This document shows positions 1 to 13,568 of a DNA stretch of 64,000 nucleotides, piece after piece; position 1 is the first letter of the stretch, and each line of letters starts with the position of its first letter. The stretch is from Anaeromyces robustus. Its lineage: Eukaryota > Neocallimastigomycota > Neocallimastigomycetes > Neocallimastigales > Neocallimastigaceae. A program made the position numbers and the translations under genes. The stretch is from contig MCFG01000038.1 of the NCBI GenBank assembly GCA_002104895.1, forward strand, positions 1 to 64,000. Reading direction: 5' to 3'. Under the pieces are notes generated by a model. That model was not told the DNA's origin and ran no database searches. It saw only the letters and a list, made by a program, of their open reading frames with translations.

Positions 1-220
1 TTTTCTTGTCTTAATAATGTTATAAATAATAATCTTTATTATTATTAATTATTATTTAATTTGGAAAAAATCAGTTCTATAATAGAGTAAATATAATATT
101 TAATGAATTAAATTAACTTCTAATATATTTAAATATATTCTAATATATTATAATGTATTACAAATATATTATATATTTTTATTTGTATTTATCCTTTTTA
201 ATATATGAAAAGAAATATGA

Positions 221-259
<39 letters not shown>

Positions 260-292
260 ATATAAATGAATAAATAAATAAATAAATAAATA

Positions 293-332
<40 letters not shown>

Positions 333-369
333 AAATAAATAAATAAATAAATATTTAATTAATTAAATG

Positions 370-404
<35 letters not shown>

Positions 405-2571
405 ATTAGGGACAAAAAAAAATTTTTTTTAATATATAAATATATTCAAGTTTTCAAATCTTATATTTTTTTCTTTCACCTTATTGTTGTTTTTTATTAA
501 TGAATTAAAATTATTGTAGATTTCCTTTTAGTAACTACAATTATTTTATTATTATTATGTTAAATTATTTTATTAAATGACTCTTTTATATATTTAATTG
601 GTTATTATTTTTATTTTTATTAAAATAAAAAATTAATAATTAAGAAAATAAAAAAATTTAAAGTAATAATAAAAATAAAAGGAATTATAGTTTTCTTCAG
701 AATATAATATTCTTTTTTTTTTTATTTTTTATTTTCTTTTTTTACTATTTTTTTCCATCATTAATTTAATAATTTTTCTTTATAATCAATTCTATTTTAG
801 AGAAAATTATTAATTTATTTTTATATATAATCAACATTTCTATTTGCATTTATTACTTAGATATTATTTATCGAACTAAACCTATAAATATATTATAAAT
901 ATATAATTTTTATATTTTTATATTAGTTTATTAGATTATTTATATCTATTCGGTAAAAATAATAAGTAAAATAAAATAAAATAAATATATATATAAAAAG
1001 GGAAAAAGCATTATTTTAATTATTTAAATAATCAGTAAAAAAAAAAATAGTAAATATAAAAAACGAAAAAAAATTAAACAAACTAAAATCAAAAAAAGAA
1101 TATTATTAATATAAAAATGAAAAAAATATTTTTTTTATAAAAATATAAAATTAAATCGTAATTAATTATTAGATTATCGAAATTTTTCTATATTTTTATA
1201 CATTTATTAGTTTCAATAATATTCATCTATTCTATCATTCTTATTTCAAACTAATCAATATTTTTTGAATATATATTTATTTTGAAATCATTTTTCTTAA
1301 ACAATAATTATTTTTTTTTATTTATTTTTTTTTCACATCTTATTTCTTAAATTTTACATTTAATACATTATAAAATATAAAAAAATTAATTTAATAATTA
1401 ATATATCAACAATTAATTTTATATTTATTTTCAATAAAATTAATCTTTTTTCATAAAATTTGAACAATTATAATATTTTATTTTCAATATTAAAAATATT
1501 TTATAAAATAAAAAAAAAAAAACAGCATAAAATAATTAAAAAAAAATTAATTAAAAAAAAAGTAGATAATATATTTTTATTTCGATTTATAAATATATAC
1601 AATAACATAATTAACTACAATAATAAAATTTGAAAAGAATATCATTATTACATAATAATTTTTTAGTTTCATTAATTAGCCATCATTCAAATACTTGTAA
1701 GTATATATAAAAAAAAGCCAAAATAATTAAAATTTAAAATAATTTTATATATACTAATTAAAAACAAAATTAAAATTTTTTATCAAATTCATATAATGAA
1801 AATTTATTTTCTTTATTTAGAAAGCCTTTTTTTGATTAACGAATTTCTTATTCTTTATAAGCAATTATTTGAAAAAGGTACATAGTGTATTAAGATATTT
1901 TGGAAATATATTTAATAGTGTCAAAAGTATTAAATTTAAAAAAATAACACTATTATATAATTTTTATTAATATATATCAAATCTATAGGAATAAATACAT
2001 TTTTAAATTAAAAAAGTTATTTTAAGTGAAAATTTCAAATATAAAGATATTCTATTAATTTTATCATTTAATGTAAAATAGTCATTTTCATAATTACGAT
2101 AGTATTTATTTTAGTTTTATATCTCGTTGTACATTGTATTAAAAAGATATATTTCAAGCAAATACGAAAAAAAAATTGTAAGATAAATTGTTAATCGTAA
2201 TTCATTTTATTATTTTTAATACTGACACATTAATCATCTAAAATAATAATAATAATAATTCATAATTATAACAATTATTTACCATAAAAAATATATCCAA
2301 ATATATAATCTCAGTAAAATTGTATTTAAATACGATAATAAGAATATATTAAATCAATCAGTTTTAACATTTCGAATTACTTTTAAATTTAACAATTTTA
2401 TAATTATTAAAATTGAAGTTAAATAAATAAAGAAAATATAAATAAATTATAAATTAAATAAATTAATAAATTAATAAATTAATAATACTATAATAACAAT
2501 AAACTGAAGAAAACCATCATTATCTAGTTAATTTTATACAATTTAAATTGTTGATAAATCAAAAAATTATA
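1..2571. other. AT-rich intergenic region, no gene seen
   Basis: No open frame with coding character is visible on either strand. The stretch consists of A- and T-runs, AAAT tandem repeats around 221-357 and short AAT runs. Its last few hundred bases should contain the promoter and leader of the RNA-binding protein gene that starts at 2572, but I cannot pick out a specific element. Confidence 0.6.
221..357. repeat. (AAAT)n microsatellite
   Basis: An almost uninterrupted AAAT tetranucleotide array with a few TATAAAT interruptions. The same motif recurs in most intergenic regions of this window. Confidence 0.9.
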
Positions 2572-5500
2572 ATGAGTGAAATTACAAAACAAAACGAATC
2601 TTTTTCAGTTGCTGCTGATGCTTTAATCGTAAGTTTTTTTTTTTAAATAAATATCATGATATATCTATTAATTTTAATTTATATATCTATTTTTTTTTTA
2701 CATTTGAATGTATTTTACTTTATATATATATTAATTGTGTATATTATTAATTTATTAATAATAAAATTTTAAAAATAATAATAATAATTAATCTTTAAAT
2801 TAAATATTCTTTTTTTGTTATATAATATACTATAATTATTTAAAAAAATTTTTTTAATATTATTTTTTATAAATATCTATTGTTAAAATCTTTTTTTTTA
2901 TTAATTCTTTTTATAAATATCTATTATTAAAACCTTTTTTTTTATTAAATGGTATTAGGGTAATGTTTTACAGGAAGAACCAGCTAGTTTTATAAACAAT
3001 AATGATAATAAAGCTGATAGTACTAAGAAAATTAATTTAAAAAATCAAAAGCCTATAAAAATGAAAAATTTAAATGAACCTGATGAAAAAATAGGTAATG
3101 TTGCTAGTGCAGCTGAAAATGCTCCTTTATATGGAACAAATGCCAATCAAAACGAAAGTACAATTGCTAATACTACAGGAAATACAATAAATAATAATAC
3201 TAATTCAAACAATAATAATAATAATTCAGGAACAACAACACCATTAAATTCATCATCATACTTTGGTAATAGAAGTAATCCTAACATTAATGGTGCCAAA
3301 AAGATATTTGAAAAAAGATATAATTCTATATCTTTTTCACCAAATGTTAATCTTCATTCTTCAATTTTAAATTCATCACCTATTTTAGTACCAAAAAAGA
3401 CTTTACATGTAACCAATTTTACTATGAATAAATGTGCTTTACGTAATTTACTTTTATCTTTTCCTGGATTTAAAACTGTTGCTTTTTATCAAGATTATTG
3501 TTTCGTAGTATTCGCTGATATTGAAAGTGCAACTTCAGCAGCTGAACAACTTTTAGCTAAAACAAAATTAAAAGTTAATTTTTCTAAAAATGATTATGTA
3601 CCAAATGTTGTTTCTCCTTCATCTATTGGTAATCCAAATTCAATTTTACACGTTACGAACTATCCTACTTCAACTACAGAAACTGAAATGATTGAAATGT
3701 ATTCTTCCTATCCGGGATATTTACATATTCATTTTTCAAAGAACTTTAGTTTAGTTTATTATCAAGATATTGCCTCTGCAAAAAATGTATTACAACATAT
3801 GAATCAAACAACAAACTTTACAACAATTTATTCCATTAAAAATGCTAATAATAGTCCAATAAATATGAATAATAATTATCATAATAATGTTCCAAATGGT
3901 CCACCACCATTTAATCCAATGATGAATAATGGATATCGTAATATGAATGTTAATAGTGGTTTAGTAATGGCTAATGGATATCCACAACCACCTGTTTCAG
4001 CAACGGCACCAACAACATCAAACTTTAATGCCAATGGTTTAATTAATCATCCACATAATAATTCAGTTAATGTATCGCCTAATTCTAACCACAATAATAG
4101 TTTTATAAAATATAATAGTAGTAATACAAATTTAGCTGGTATGGCAAATAATACCAATAATATGAATAACAATAAAGCATTAAATAATTTTACTTTACCA
4201 CCAAATGCTGCAGCTGGTGCTTATGGATTCAATAATGCAAATACTACTATTAATAATGGAAATAATATGACAAATGGTCCATTAAAAGTGAATAATAATA
4301 ATATGCCAAATGCTGTTAATAATGGTATGAATTATTTTGGTAATCAAATGTCTAAGCCTATGACATTATCACCAAACTTTGGTAATGTTAAAGTATCTAT
4401 GAGTTCTAATAATGTAGATGGAGATAATAATGATGCCAAAAACTTTAGTAATCCTTATAAAAATCCAAATAATATGACTAGAAAACAAAGTGAAGGAGCC
4501 GATTTATCATCACAATTTTTAAATTTAAATATTTCTCGTAATATTATGAATAATGGACAAGATAATGATAATCCTAATACTATAAATGATATGATTAAGA
4601 ATTCAATGATTCAATCAAAGAGTGATTCCAATCTTAATGGTTTATTAAATCATAAAGATATTGATAATACTTCAAGTAATTTGAATTCTAATGTTACTTC
4701 TCCATTTATTAAAAAGGGTTCTATCTATGATGATATGAATGGTTTAAAATCCACAAATTCAAGTCAATTATTAAGTGCTGGTAACTATGGTATGGATAGA
4801 AATGATTTTGTTAATACTACTAGAAAATTTTCTAGTGCCTCTACAATATTAATGGAAAATAATCAAAATTCAAATATAGGTATGATTAATTCAGTCTTTG
4901 ATAACAACAACAATAAAAGCAATAATAATAATGGTAATAATTATACCAATTATCCAAATAACAATAAATTTATGATGTCACCTGATACCTCATTTTCAAG
5001 AGATTATCCCAATGTTATGAAAGGAAATAATTATAATTCTGTATTACCAATGCAAAATTATAATAATTATAATGCTCAACCCTCTCAAAAAACAATGCCA
5101 GGAAAGGAAGGAAGTTTAAATCTTAATTCTAATATATCAGATCCTATGACCAATAATGATATGTTTAATCAAATGAATTATTCAGATATGAATGATCCAA
5201 ATACTCTTTTTAATAATTTATCAAGAACTTTATCTGATTCAGCTATTTCACAAAATAATATGTTTGAAGGAGATACTGATATTGGTAATAAAAGTATGAC
5301 ATTAAATGGACCAAGTAAGATCCCTTCAATTCAATTAACCAATTCTACTACAGATTTAAACAGAGCTAATAATATACCACAAAATTCATCAACTACATCA
5401 GCATTTAATATTACTAATGTAAATAAAGATAAAATACCATTTATGCCATTAACTATGAGTGGCCATGGTTCAGGTTTATCTTCTACGAACACTGATTCTT

Positions 5501-6756
5501 TAAGAGCTACATTAAAACAAAATTCACTTTCAAGTATTGATTTAATGAGTATGAATAACTTATACAGTGGTCCAATTAATTCATCGACTTTTTCACATCC
5601 ATTATTAAAAGCTACAAAGAATGAATTATCCTTTATCCAACAACCAGGTTTATATACCAATTCATCATCACCTTATAATACTGGAAATAATAATACTAGT
5701 AATGGTAATATATTATCATCTGGAATGGCTAATACTTCATTCTCAAGTTTAAATGGTTATCCATCTATCATGAATAAAAGTAGATCATTTTGTGCTATTA
5801 ATTCTTTAAATAATATTTCCAATAAGAATCCAAATGATTTATCATTTACTTCCATTTTTAGTTCAGATAAAAAAGATAATAATACTAGTTTAGATGGTAA
5901 CATTTCAATTATTAAAAATGGATATGGTGTAGAATCTCCAAAATCAATGTATGAACCTGTTCTTAAGAATTTAAAACTTGATGACTTTGAATTAGATGGT
6001 GAATTAGAAAAGGGTAATAAATTAGTAGGTGTTATTGGAGAAAGTACAAAGGCCAATGAAAAAATCAATGATAATAATAATAATAATAATAATAATGAAT
6101 CATTAGATATTGATTATATAAAGGTTGATAATAATATATCTTCTAAAGATATTAGTAGTTCTTATAGTGATAGTAGTGTTAATGAAAATGATTTTATTGA
6201 ATTTATTGCTTCTAAAAGACCAGAAACTAATGAAGAAAATTCAAAACCTGATGATAGTAATAATAAATTAGAGGCAAAAGATAAAGATATTAAAAATTTA
6301 TCTATTTCATCTTCTACTTCACCAACAATTATTTATTCTCCAATATATAATGATAAAAATGAATTAAGTATTGATGAAGTAATCTTTAATGGTAATAATA
6401 ATAATAATATTAATGGTCATAATAGTAATAAAATTCCATCATCTTCATCTTCATCAACACAAATTAATACTAATGTTAATGATTCTTTCTTAAACAGTAC
6501 TAAAAACCTTTCTCCAATTGGTCATAATGATAATACAACCAATAAAAAGTTACAAAATGATATAGAAGAAGGAAAATTAAATGATGACTTAATTAAACAA
6601 TTATATTCAAAGATTGAACAATTACAAAAGGAAAACAATGAATTATCTCAAACTCGTAATTATCATTTAATGTTAATTTCAAAATTAGAAGATCAACTCG
6701 AGCATAGTCGTTCAGAAAATAATAACTTAAAGGAACAATTAAATAGACTTTCATAA
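2572..6756 (+). CDS. Asn-rich RNA-binding protein with two degenerate RRMs and a C-terminal coiled coil
   Basis: Two-exon model, join(2572..2628,2974..6756), 1279 aa. Exon 1 (starting MSEITKQNES) ends at GTAAGT and exon 2 begins after TTTTACAG; both are in phase 0 and continue without a stop. Two RRM-like folds lie near residues 160-227 (KTLHVTNF as beta1, YCFVVFADIESATSA as beta3/alpha2) and 242-308 (SILHVTNY, SLVYYQDIASAKNVLQ). Their pattern of a PGF turn followed by C/S-F/L-V-x-F/Y resembles Whi3/Scw1-type fungal RRMs, but the RNP1 aromatics are poorly kept. About 900 residues of Asn/Ser-rich disordered sequence follow, then a heptad-like coiled coil over the last 55 residues (IEQLQKENNELS, LEDQLEHSRSENNNLKEQL). 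I infer an RNA-binding, condensate-forming post-transcriptional regulator. The specific orthologue is not certain. Confidence 0.8.
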
Positions 6757-6768
6757 TTTATTTATATA

Positions 6769-6817
<49 letters not shown>

Positions 6818-8016
6818 TAAAATTATTAGTAATATATATAATTAAGAAAAAAAAATTAAAAAAAAAAAAAAAACAAAAAAAACAAAAAAAACAAAAAAAA
6901 AAAAAACAGCATATTAACGTGAAATCTGTCAATTATCATTATTAATTATTGAATATATATATATATACAGGAAAAAAAAATACAAAAATAACTAGAAAAA
7001 AAAAATACAAAAAATATATATATATATAAAAACTAAATAAAAAATAAATTCAAAAATCATAAAGAATATTTTTTAAAGCAAATAAATATATATATATATA
7101 AAGTAAAAAAAGAAAAAATAAGCGTTCATTTATCGATTCAGTCATCTTTTTAAGTAATATATAAAGGGTACAAAAAAAGAGAAAAATAAATATTATTTTT
7201 TTTTTTTTTTCTAAAAATACCAATAAAAAAAATATATATATAACATATATATACATTGTAATAATATTCAATATACTTTTCATCATACTTTTTTTTTTTT
7301 TATAATATTTTAGTTTTAACTGTAATTATAACATAATAATTAATATATATTTATCATTATAATAAATACAATTTAAATCGGAAAGCAAATATTTTATATA
7401 TATATATAAGAAGATATATATAATCAAAAACAAGAAAAATAATAAAAAAAAATATTAATAATAGCACACATATGTAAAAATAAAAATAATAAAAAAAAAT
7501 AAAATAAAATAAAATAAAATTAAATAAAATAAAATTAAATAAATAATAAAACAATTATTATAAAATTATATATATATATAAATTTATATATATAATTCTT
7601 AAAGATATAAGATTATAAGAAAGTAAATGAAATTATATTTTATTTCTTTAAAAAAAAAAAATGAACAGGAAAAAAAAGTATGTTATTAATAATATTTTTT
7701 CTTTTTTCTTTTTCTTTTTCTTTTTTTCTTTTTCTTTCTCTAGTTTTGTTTTATTTTATTTATAATAAATAAATATGATTATATTAAGCATTGTTTTTCT
7801 AATTTAAAATATTATTTTTTTTTAATTCTTTTTTTTTTTTTTATTATAAATTTTTTTAGTATTGAATCATTCATTACCTAAATATAAGTTTCGTTTGTTT
7901 TTTTTATATTCATATTCATTTTTAAGAACGTAAGAAAATGTTAAAAAAAAAAAAAAAAGTATTAATAATTATAACAATAATTTATTAATATTGATAACTG
8001 TATTATTTTTTTAACT

Positions 8017-8500
<484 letters not shown>

Positions 8501-9025
8501 ACCAGAATAATAACTACAAAAAAAAAAGACTAATAATAAAAATCGAACGTCGAAAAAACAAAAAAAAATAACAAAAAAACAAAATCAATAACAATAACAA
8601 AACAATAACAATAATAATAACAATAATAATAACAAAAACAAAACAAAACAAAACAAATCAAAAAAAAAAAAAAACAAAAAAAACAAAACCAAAAGAAAAA
8701 ACAAAAAAAAAAAAACAAAAAAAAACAAAAAAAAAAATAAAATAAAATAAAATAAAGCCTTACTTAAGAATAAATAAATAAATTCAATATTAAAAAAAAT
8801 TATACTATTTTTTATATATATTATTAAAATTTATATGCATGTGTGTGGATATATTTATATATATTTATATAATATATAATATTTATAATAATAATAATAA
8901 TAATAAAAAAGAAATAATTATTAAAACAAAGAAAGAAAAGAATAATATTTTTTATTTTTTAATTTTTTTTATTATATATTGTGTTATTATTCATGTTTTT
9001 GTTTTTATTTTATCTTATTAATTTT

Positions 9026-9068
9026 GACTTTTAGTATTTCTTATAATTAATAAGAAATACTAAAAGTC
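9026..9068. repeat. Inverted repeat with perfect 18-bp arms
   Basis: The arm GACTTTTAGTATTTCTTA is followed by a 7-base spacer TAATTAA and the exact reverse complement of the arm. It lies about 410 bp upstream of the kinase start codon and is not a simple-sequence palindrome, as the arms contain G and C. It could be a hairpin in a transcript, a cruciform, or a trace of a small element. Confidence 0.9.
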
Positions 9069-9479
9069 CAATTATTTATAAACGAAATATTAATATTATT
9101 AAAGAAGATTGTGACACTTGTGTAATGATTTCATTAATTTATATTAAAAAAAAATTTATCTTTATATATATATAAGATAATTTTTTAATATAATTTGAAA
9201 ATTAATTTAATTTGTTATTATATTATATTTTTTTTTAATTTGTTAATTCTAATAATTTTAATAAACAATTTTTTAATTTTTATATTTTTCTTATTTTTTT
9301 TTTCATAGTTTTTTTTTATATGTATATATAATGTTAATGGAGATGATAAAAATAATAAATAATAAATAAATAAATAAATAAATAAATATATAAATATATA
9401 AACAAAAATTTACTTTATTATATGTAAAAAAAAAGAGATACAATCATATAAAACATTATAATATTTTAGTAAACATTAA

Positions 9480-9848
9480 ATGGAAAACTATCATATTTTA
9501 AAAAAAGTTGGTGAAGGAGCTCATGGCACAGTTTTTAAAGCAAGGTTTATTAAAAAATATGATGATGATAATAATGATAATAATAATAATAATAAAAATA
9601 CTGAATTTATTGTAGCTTTAAAAAAAATTCCTTTAAGAAAGTTAAATGATGGATTACCTATTAATACACTTCGTGAAATGCTTGCTTGTAATTTATTAAA
9701 TCATAAAAATGTTTGTTTTGTTAAGTTTTTTAGCTTTATATATATATATATATAATATAGTATATTAGAATAAAAAAGAAATAAATGAAATAAATAATAC
9801 ATATTTTTCACTTTTAAAGCATATTAAATATATATATATATATATATA

Positions 9849-9882
<34 letters not shown>

Positions 9883-11285
9883 TTATATATTATAACTTAG
9901 ATAATATCTATGATTGATTTTTTTCCTCAAAGTATGAACCTTATATTGGTTTTTGATTATATACCATTAAATTTATATCAAATTATAAATTACTATCCTG
10001 ATATTTTAACAAAAGAAAATATTAAAACTATTATGAGAATGATTTTAAATGGTATGGCTTATTGTCATTCTCATTCCATTATTCATAGAGATTTAAAACC
10101 ATCTAATATTTTAATCACTAATGATGGTATTTTAAAAATTGGTGATTTTGGTCAATCAAGACTTCATTTATTGTCATCATCTTTAACATCATCAACATTA
10201 TCATCTTCTGTTTCTATTTCAAAGTATAAACATAATTATACTCATAAAGTTGCAACTAGGTATTTTTCTTTTTTTCTTTTTTTTTTTTTTTTTATCATAT
10301 ATACATATATATATACATATATATCTATAAATATATAAATAATTGTTATTTTAATATATATTTAAATATACAATATGATCTAATATATATATTTCTTTCA
10401 TTTATATTCATATATATACATATTTATATAAAAGATGGTATAGATCTCCAGAATTATTATTTGGATCAAGAAGTTATGATCAAGGTGTTGATTTATGGGC
10501 TATTGGAACTATTTTTGGAGAATTAATTAATACTTCTCCTTTATTTCCTGGTATTAGTGATATTGATCAAATTTTTTGCGTTTTTAAAATTTTAGGAACA
10601 CCTACAAAAGAAATATGGCCTGTAATTATATTTATATTTATTTTTATATTTTTAATTCTGTTATATTTATATAAAATAATATTTATATTATTATTTTACA
10701 TATTATCAGACTTCAATATTAATTTTTTAATTTTATTTTTATATATATATATACGTATTATATTATATATTAATACTTTTTATTATTATTATTTCTTATA
10801 TAAAATACTAAATAAATCAAAATATATATATTATGATTTAATATATATATATAGGAAATGGAATATTTACCTGATTATAATAAAATACAATTCCCAATAA
10901 TGAATACTATACCCTTTAATGAAGTATTACCTAATGCATCAGAAAATGAACTTGATTTAATAGGCCATTTTTTAGTTTATGATAATATTAAGAGAATATC
11001 TGCTAAACAGGTAAAATATAATATATAAATATATAAAATTAAAAAATTTTTAATAGATAAATTTTTTTTCTAATTGTAATATATTTAAAATATCTACATT
11101 TTTTTGTTATGAATATAAATTATTAAATATATAAATTTATTATTATATTATTAATATTATAAATATAATATAATTAATATTTTTTAATAAAGGCTTTACT
11201 ACATTCATATTTTTATACATATCCTTTATACCTAGAAAAGATTAATTTTTATAATAAAATACTTATTGATAAAAAATATTATTAA
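9480..11285 (+). CDS. CDK20: CDK20/CCRK-like cyclin-dependent kinase
   Basis: Five-exon model, join(9480..9710,9901..10259,10435..10621,10855..11010,11193..11285), 341 aa, all phases matching (human CDK20 is about 346 aa). Kinase motifs are complete: glycine loop [16 protein letters not shown] (Lys48), HRDLKPSN (Asp141), DFG (Asp159), then [18 protein letters not shown] and [17 protein letters not shown]. The segments [25 protein letters not shown] and LPDYNKIQF match the CDK20 family rather than Cdk1 or Cdk7. In animals and algae CDK20 controls cilium assembly and length; I infer a similar role in zoospore flagella. Oddities: an Asp/Asn-rich insert between the Gly loop and the catalytic Lys, and a Ser/Thr-rich insert of about 20 residues just after DFG. 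Intron 1 carries a TTA microsatellite. Confidence 0.88.
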
Positions 11286-11854
11286 TATCGATTATCTCTC
11301 TCTTAGATATATTACATATAAATATATAGGAATCAATAATTTCTTGTTAAAAATATATATGATATATGTATTTTTCATAAATATATATATATAAAAAAAA
11401 TAAATATTAAATGCTATATAAGAATAAAAAAAATCTTTTAAAAAAGCTTTTCAACCCTATATATTATTTATTACTAAGTTTATTTTTATTATTGTTTATT
11501 TAATAGGTTTATTTATTAATGTTTATTTATTTATTTATTTATTTATTCTTTTTTTCTTTATATTTTTTATTTTATTTTATTTTATTATATTTTTTCTTTA
11601 AAAAAAATTATATACAAATATATTATTAATTTTTTTTATATTTTAATAGGTATTAATAGAATATTAATATATATATAGATATATATATGTTTATTAACAT
11701 TCAAAAATAATAGAAATAAAATAAATTATATAATAATAATAATTATAATTATAATATTAAAAGAAAAAAAAATTAAAATTAAAATTTAAGGAAAATGATT
11801 ATGATAATTCTAGTTATCAATGGTAAATAAAAAATATATGAAAAATTATAAATA

Positions 11855-11899
<45 letters not shown>

Positions 11900-12192
11900 A
11901 TAATTATTTACTTATTGATATATTTATATATATATTTTTTTATACTAGTAATAAATTTTCATTATTATATGTATATGTATTTTTAAATAAAAATTAAATA
12001 AATATGTATTAATAAAAAAGAAAAGTCTAAATAGATTAAATTATTGTTATCATTATTATTAAAATATTATTCATTTTTTTTTAAAAAAATTTTTTTTTTT
12101 TTTTTTTTTGATATATATTTTTTAATATTAAAATAAAGGATGATGATTTTTTTTTTATTTTAATGCACAATTATTCCTTTTAGATTTAGATT
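11286..12192. other. Intergenic region between convergent genes
   Basis: Shared 3' flank of the kinase (+) and SAC3 (-). Contains TTTA and TA repeats and an A-run of about 30 at 11868-11897, and no coding signal. AATAAA-type sequences are too frequent to choose a polyadenylation site. Confidence 0.6.
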
Positions 12193-13537
12193 TCAATTTG
12201 TTTTAAGAAATGGAAATTCTTTCTTAACATTATTAATTAAATCTTTTAACAATTTCTTTTCTATTTTAATATCATTGGTATTGGTTAATTTCTTTTTCTT
12301 TTCTGGTTCATTTATTGATGAATTTGTTTTTATTACATAATTACTTCCTGTTCTTTGATATTTCCTATATTAATATATAATATTAAACAAAAAAACAAAA
12401 AAAAAAAAAAAAAAAAGAGTTAATGTTGTTATTACAATTAATAATAATAATAATAATAATAAAAATATTTTATTTTTTTAAAATATATATAGTATAATTT
12501 AAAAAAAATTTTTTTTTTTATTATAACTTACTTTGATATTTCATGCCATGTATCTTCTATACTATTTCTAGTACGTTTATTTTGTTCATTAAAGTAGGCT
12601 TTTTCTATTTGAGTTAATGTAGTATTTGACCATTGATTTAAAATATCATAAATAGAATCTTTATAATTTTCTAATAATTCTTCAAAGAAACTAATTTCTT
12701 CGGTATTTTTAGTAATATTATATTTAATGAAATAAATTTCATAATCACTGATAGAATTTTGTAAATTATTTAATGAATGATTAATAATTAATTTGAAAAT
12801 AGAATAATAAGGGAATTTACATTGATCAGAATTAAAAAGATAGTTTTGAATAATTTTCTTTATTTCTTTTATTATTATTTGTTTTTGTTGACGACTTTTA
12901 AAAAATTTTATTGATTTTATATACCTAACAAATATTTCTATTAAATTTTGTTCGGTTTGAATTTGATTATGACTTAATGGATGATCAAGTGTTAATTCTG
13001 GAAGTTCTGATTCATAAATTTTTCTTTGAATAGTATCATATATTTTTAACCATTGTGGAAGTTCTGATAAAGTACTAGCTGATACAGATGAATTATATAA
13101 TTCTTCTGTTGATGAATCTTCATATTCTATCCAATCTGAATTATTATTATTATTATTATTATTTCCATTTATTTTATAATTTGTATTTTCATTTTTTTCT
13201 TTTTTAACTGTAATATATTGAACTTGAGAAGAATAAAGAAATTCTATAATGGCACTTAATATATTATTATAGGATTTAATAATAGTATTACATGTATCTT
13301 TTAACCATGATGCATTTTCAATTGTAAAAATACCAAAAGGTATTTCATTTTCAATGTGTTTTAAAATAACCATTGAAAAAACAGAATAAAAATTATTATA
13401 TATAATTTCTTTAATAACATTGGAAGATAAAGAATAAAGATGACATTTTTCAATTAACCATGTTATTCCTAAATTTAATTTTTCAATTTTATTATTATCA
13501 TTAGTAATATTATCAAGATTATCAATACCATCAATAC

Positions 13538-13568
<31 letters not shown>

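Noticed and set aside
5331-6068. Two antisense frames of about 100 residues inside the RRM protein gene
   Set aside because: Shadows of the strong plus-strand coding frame; no family resemblance.
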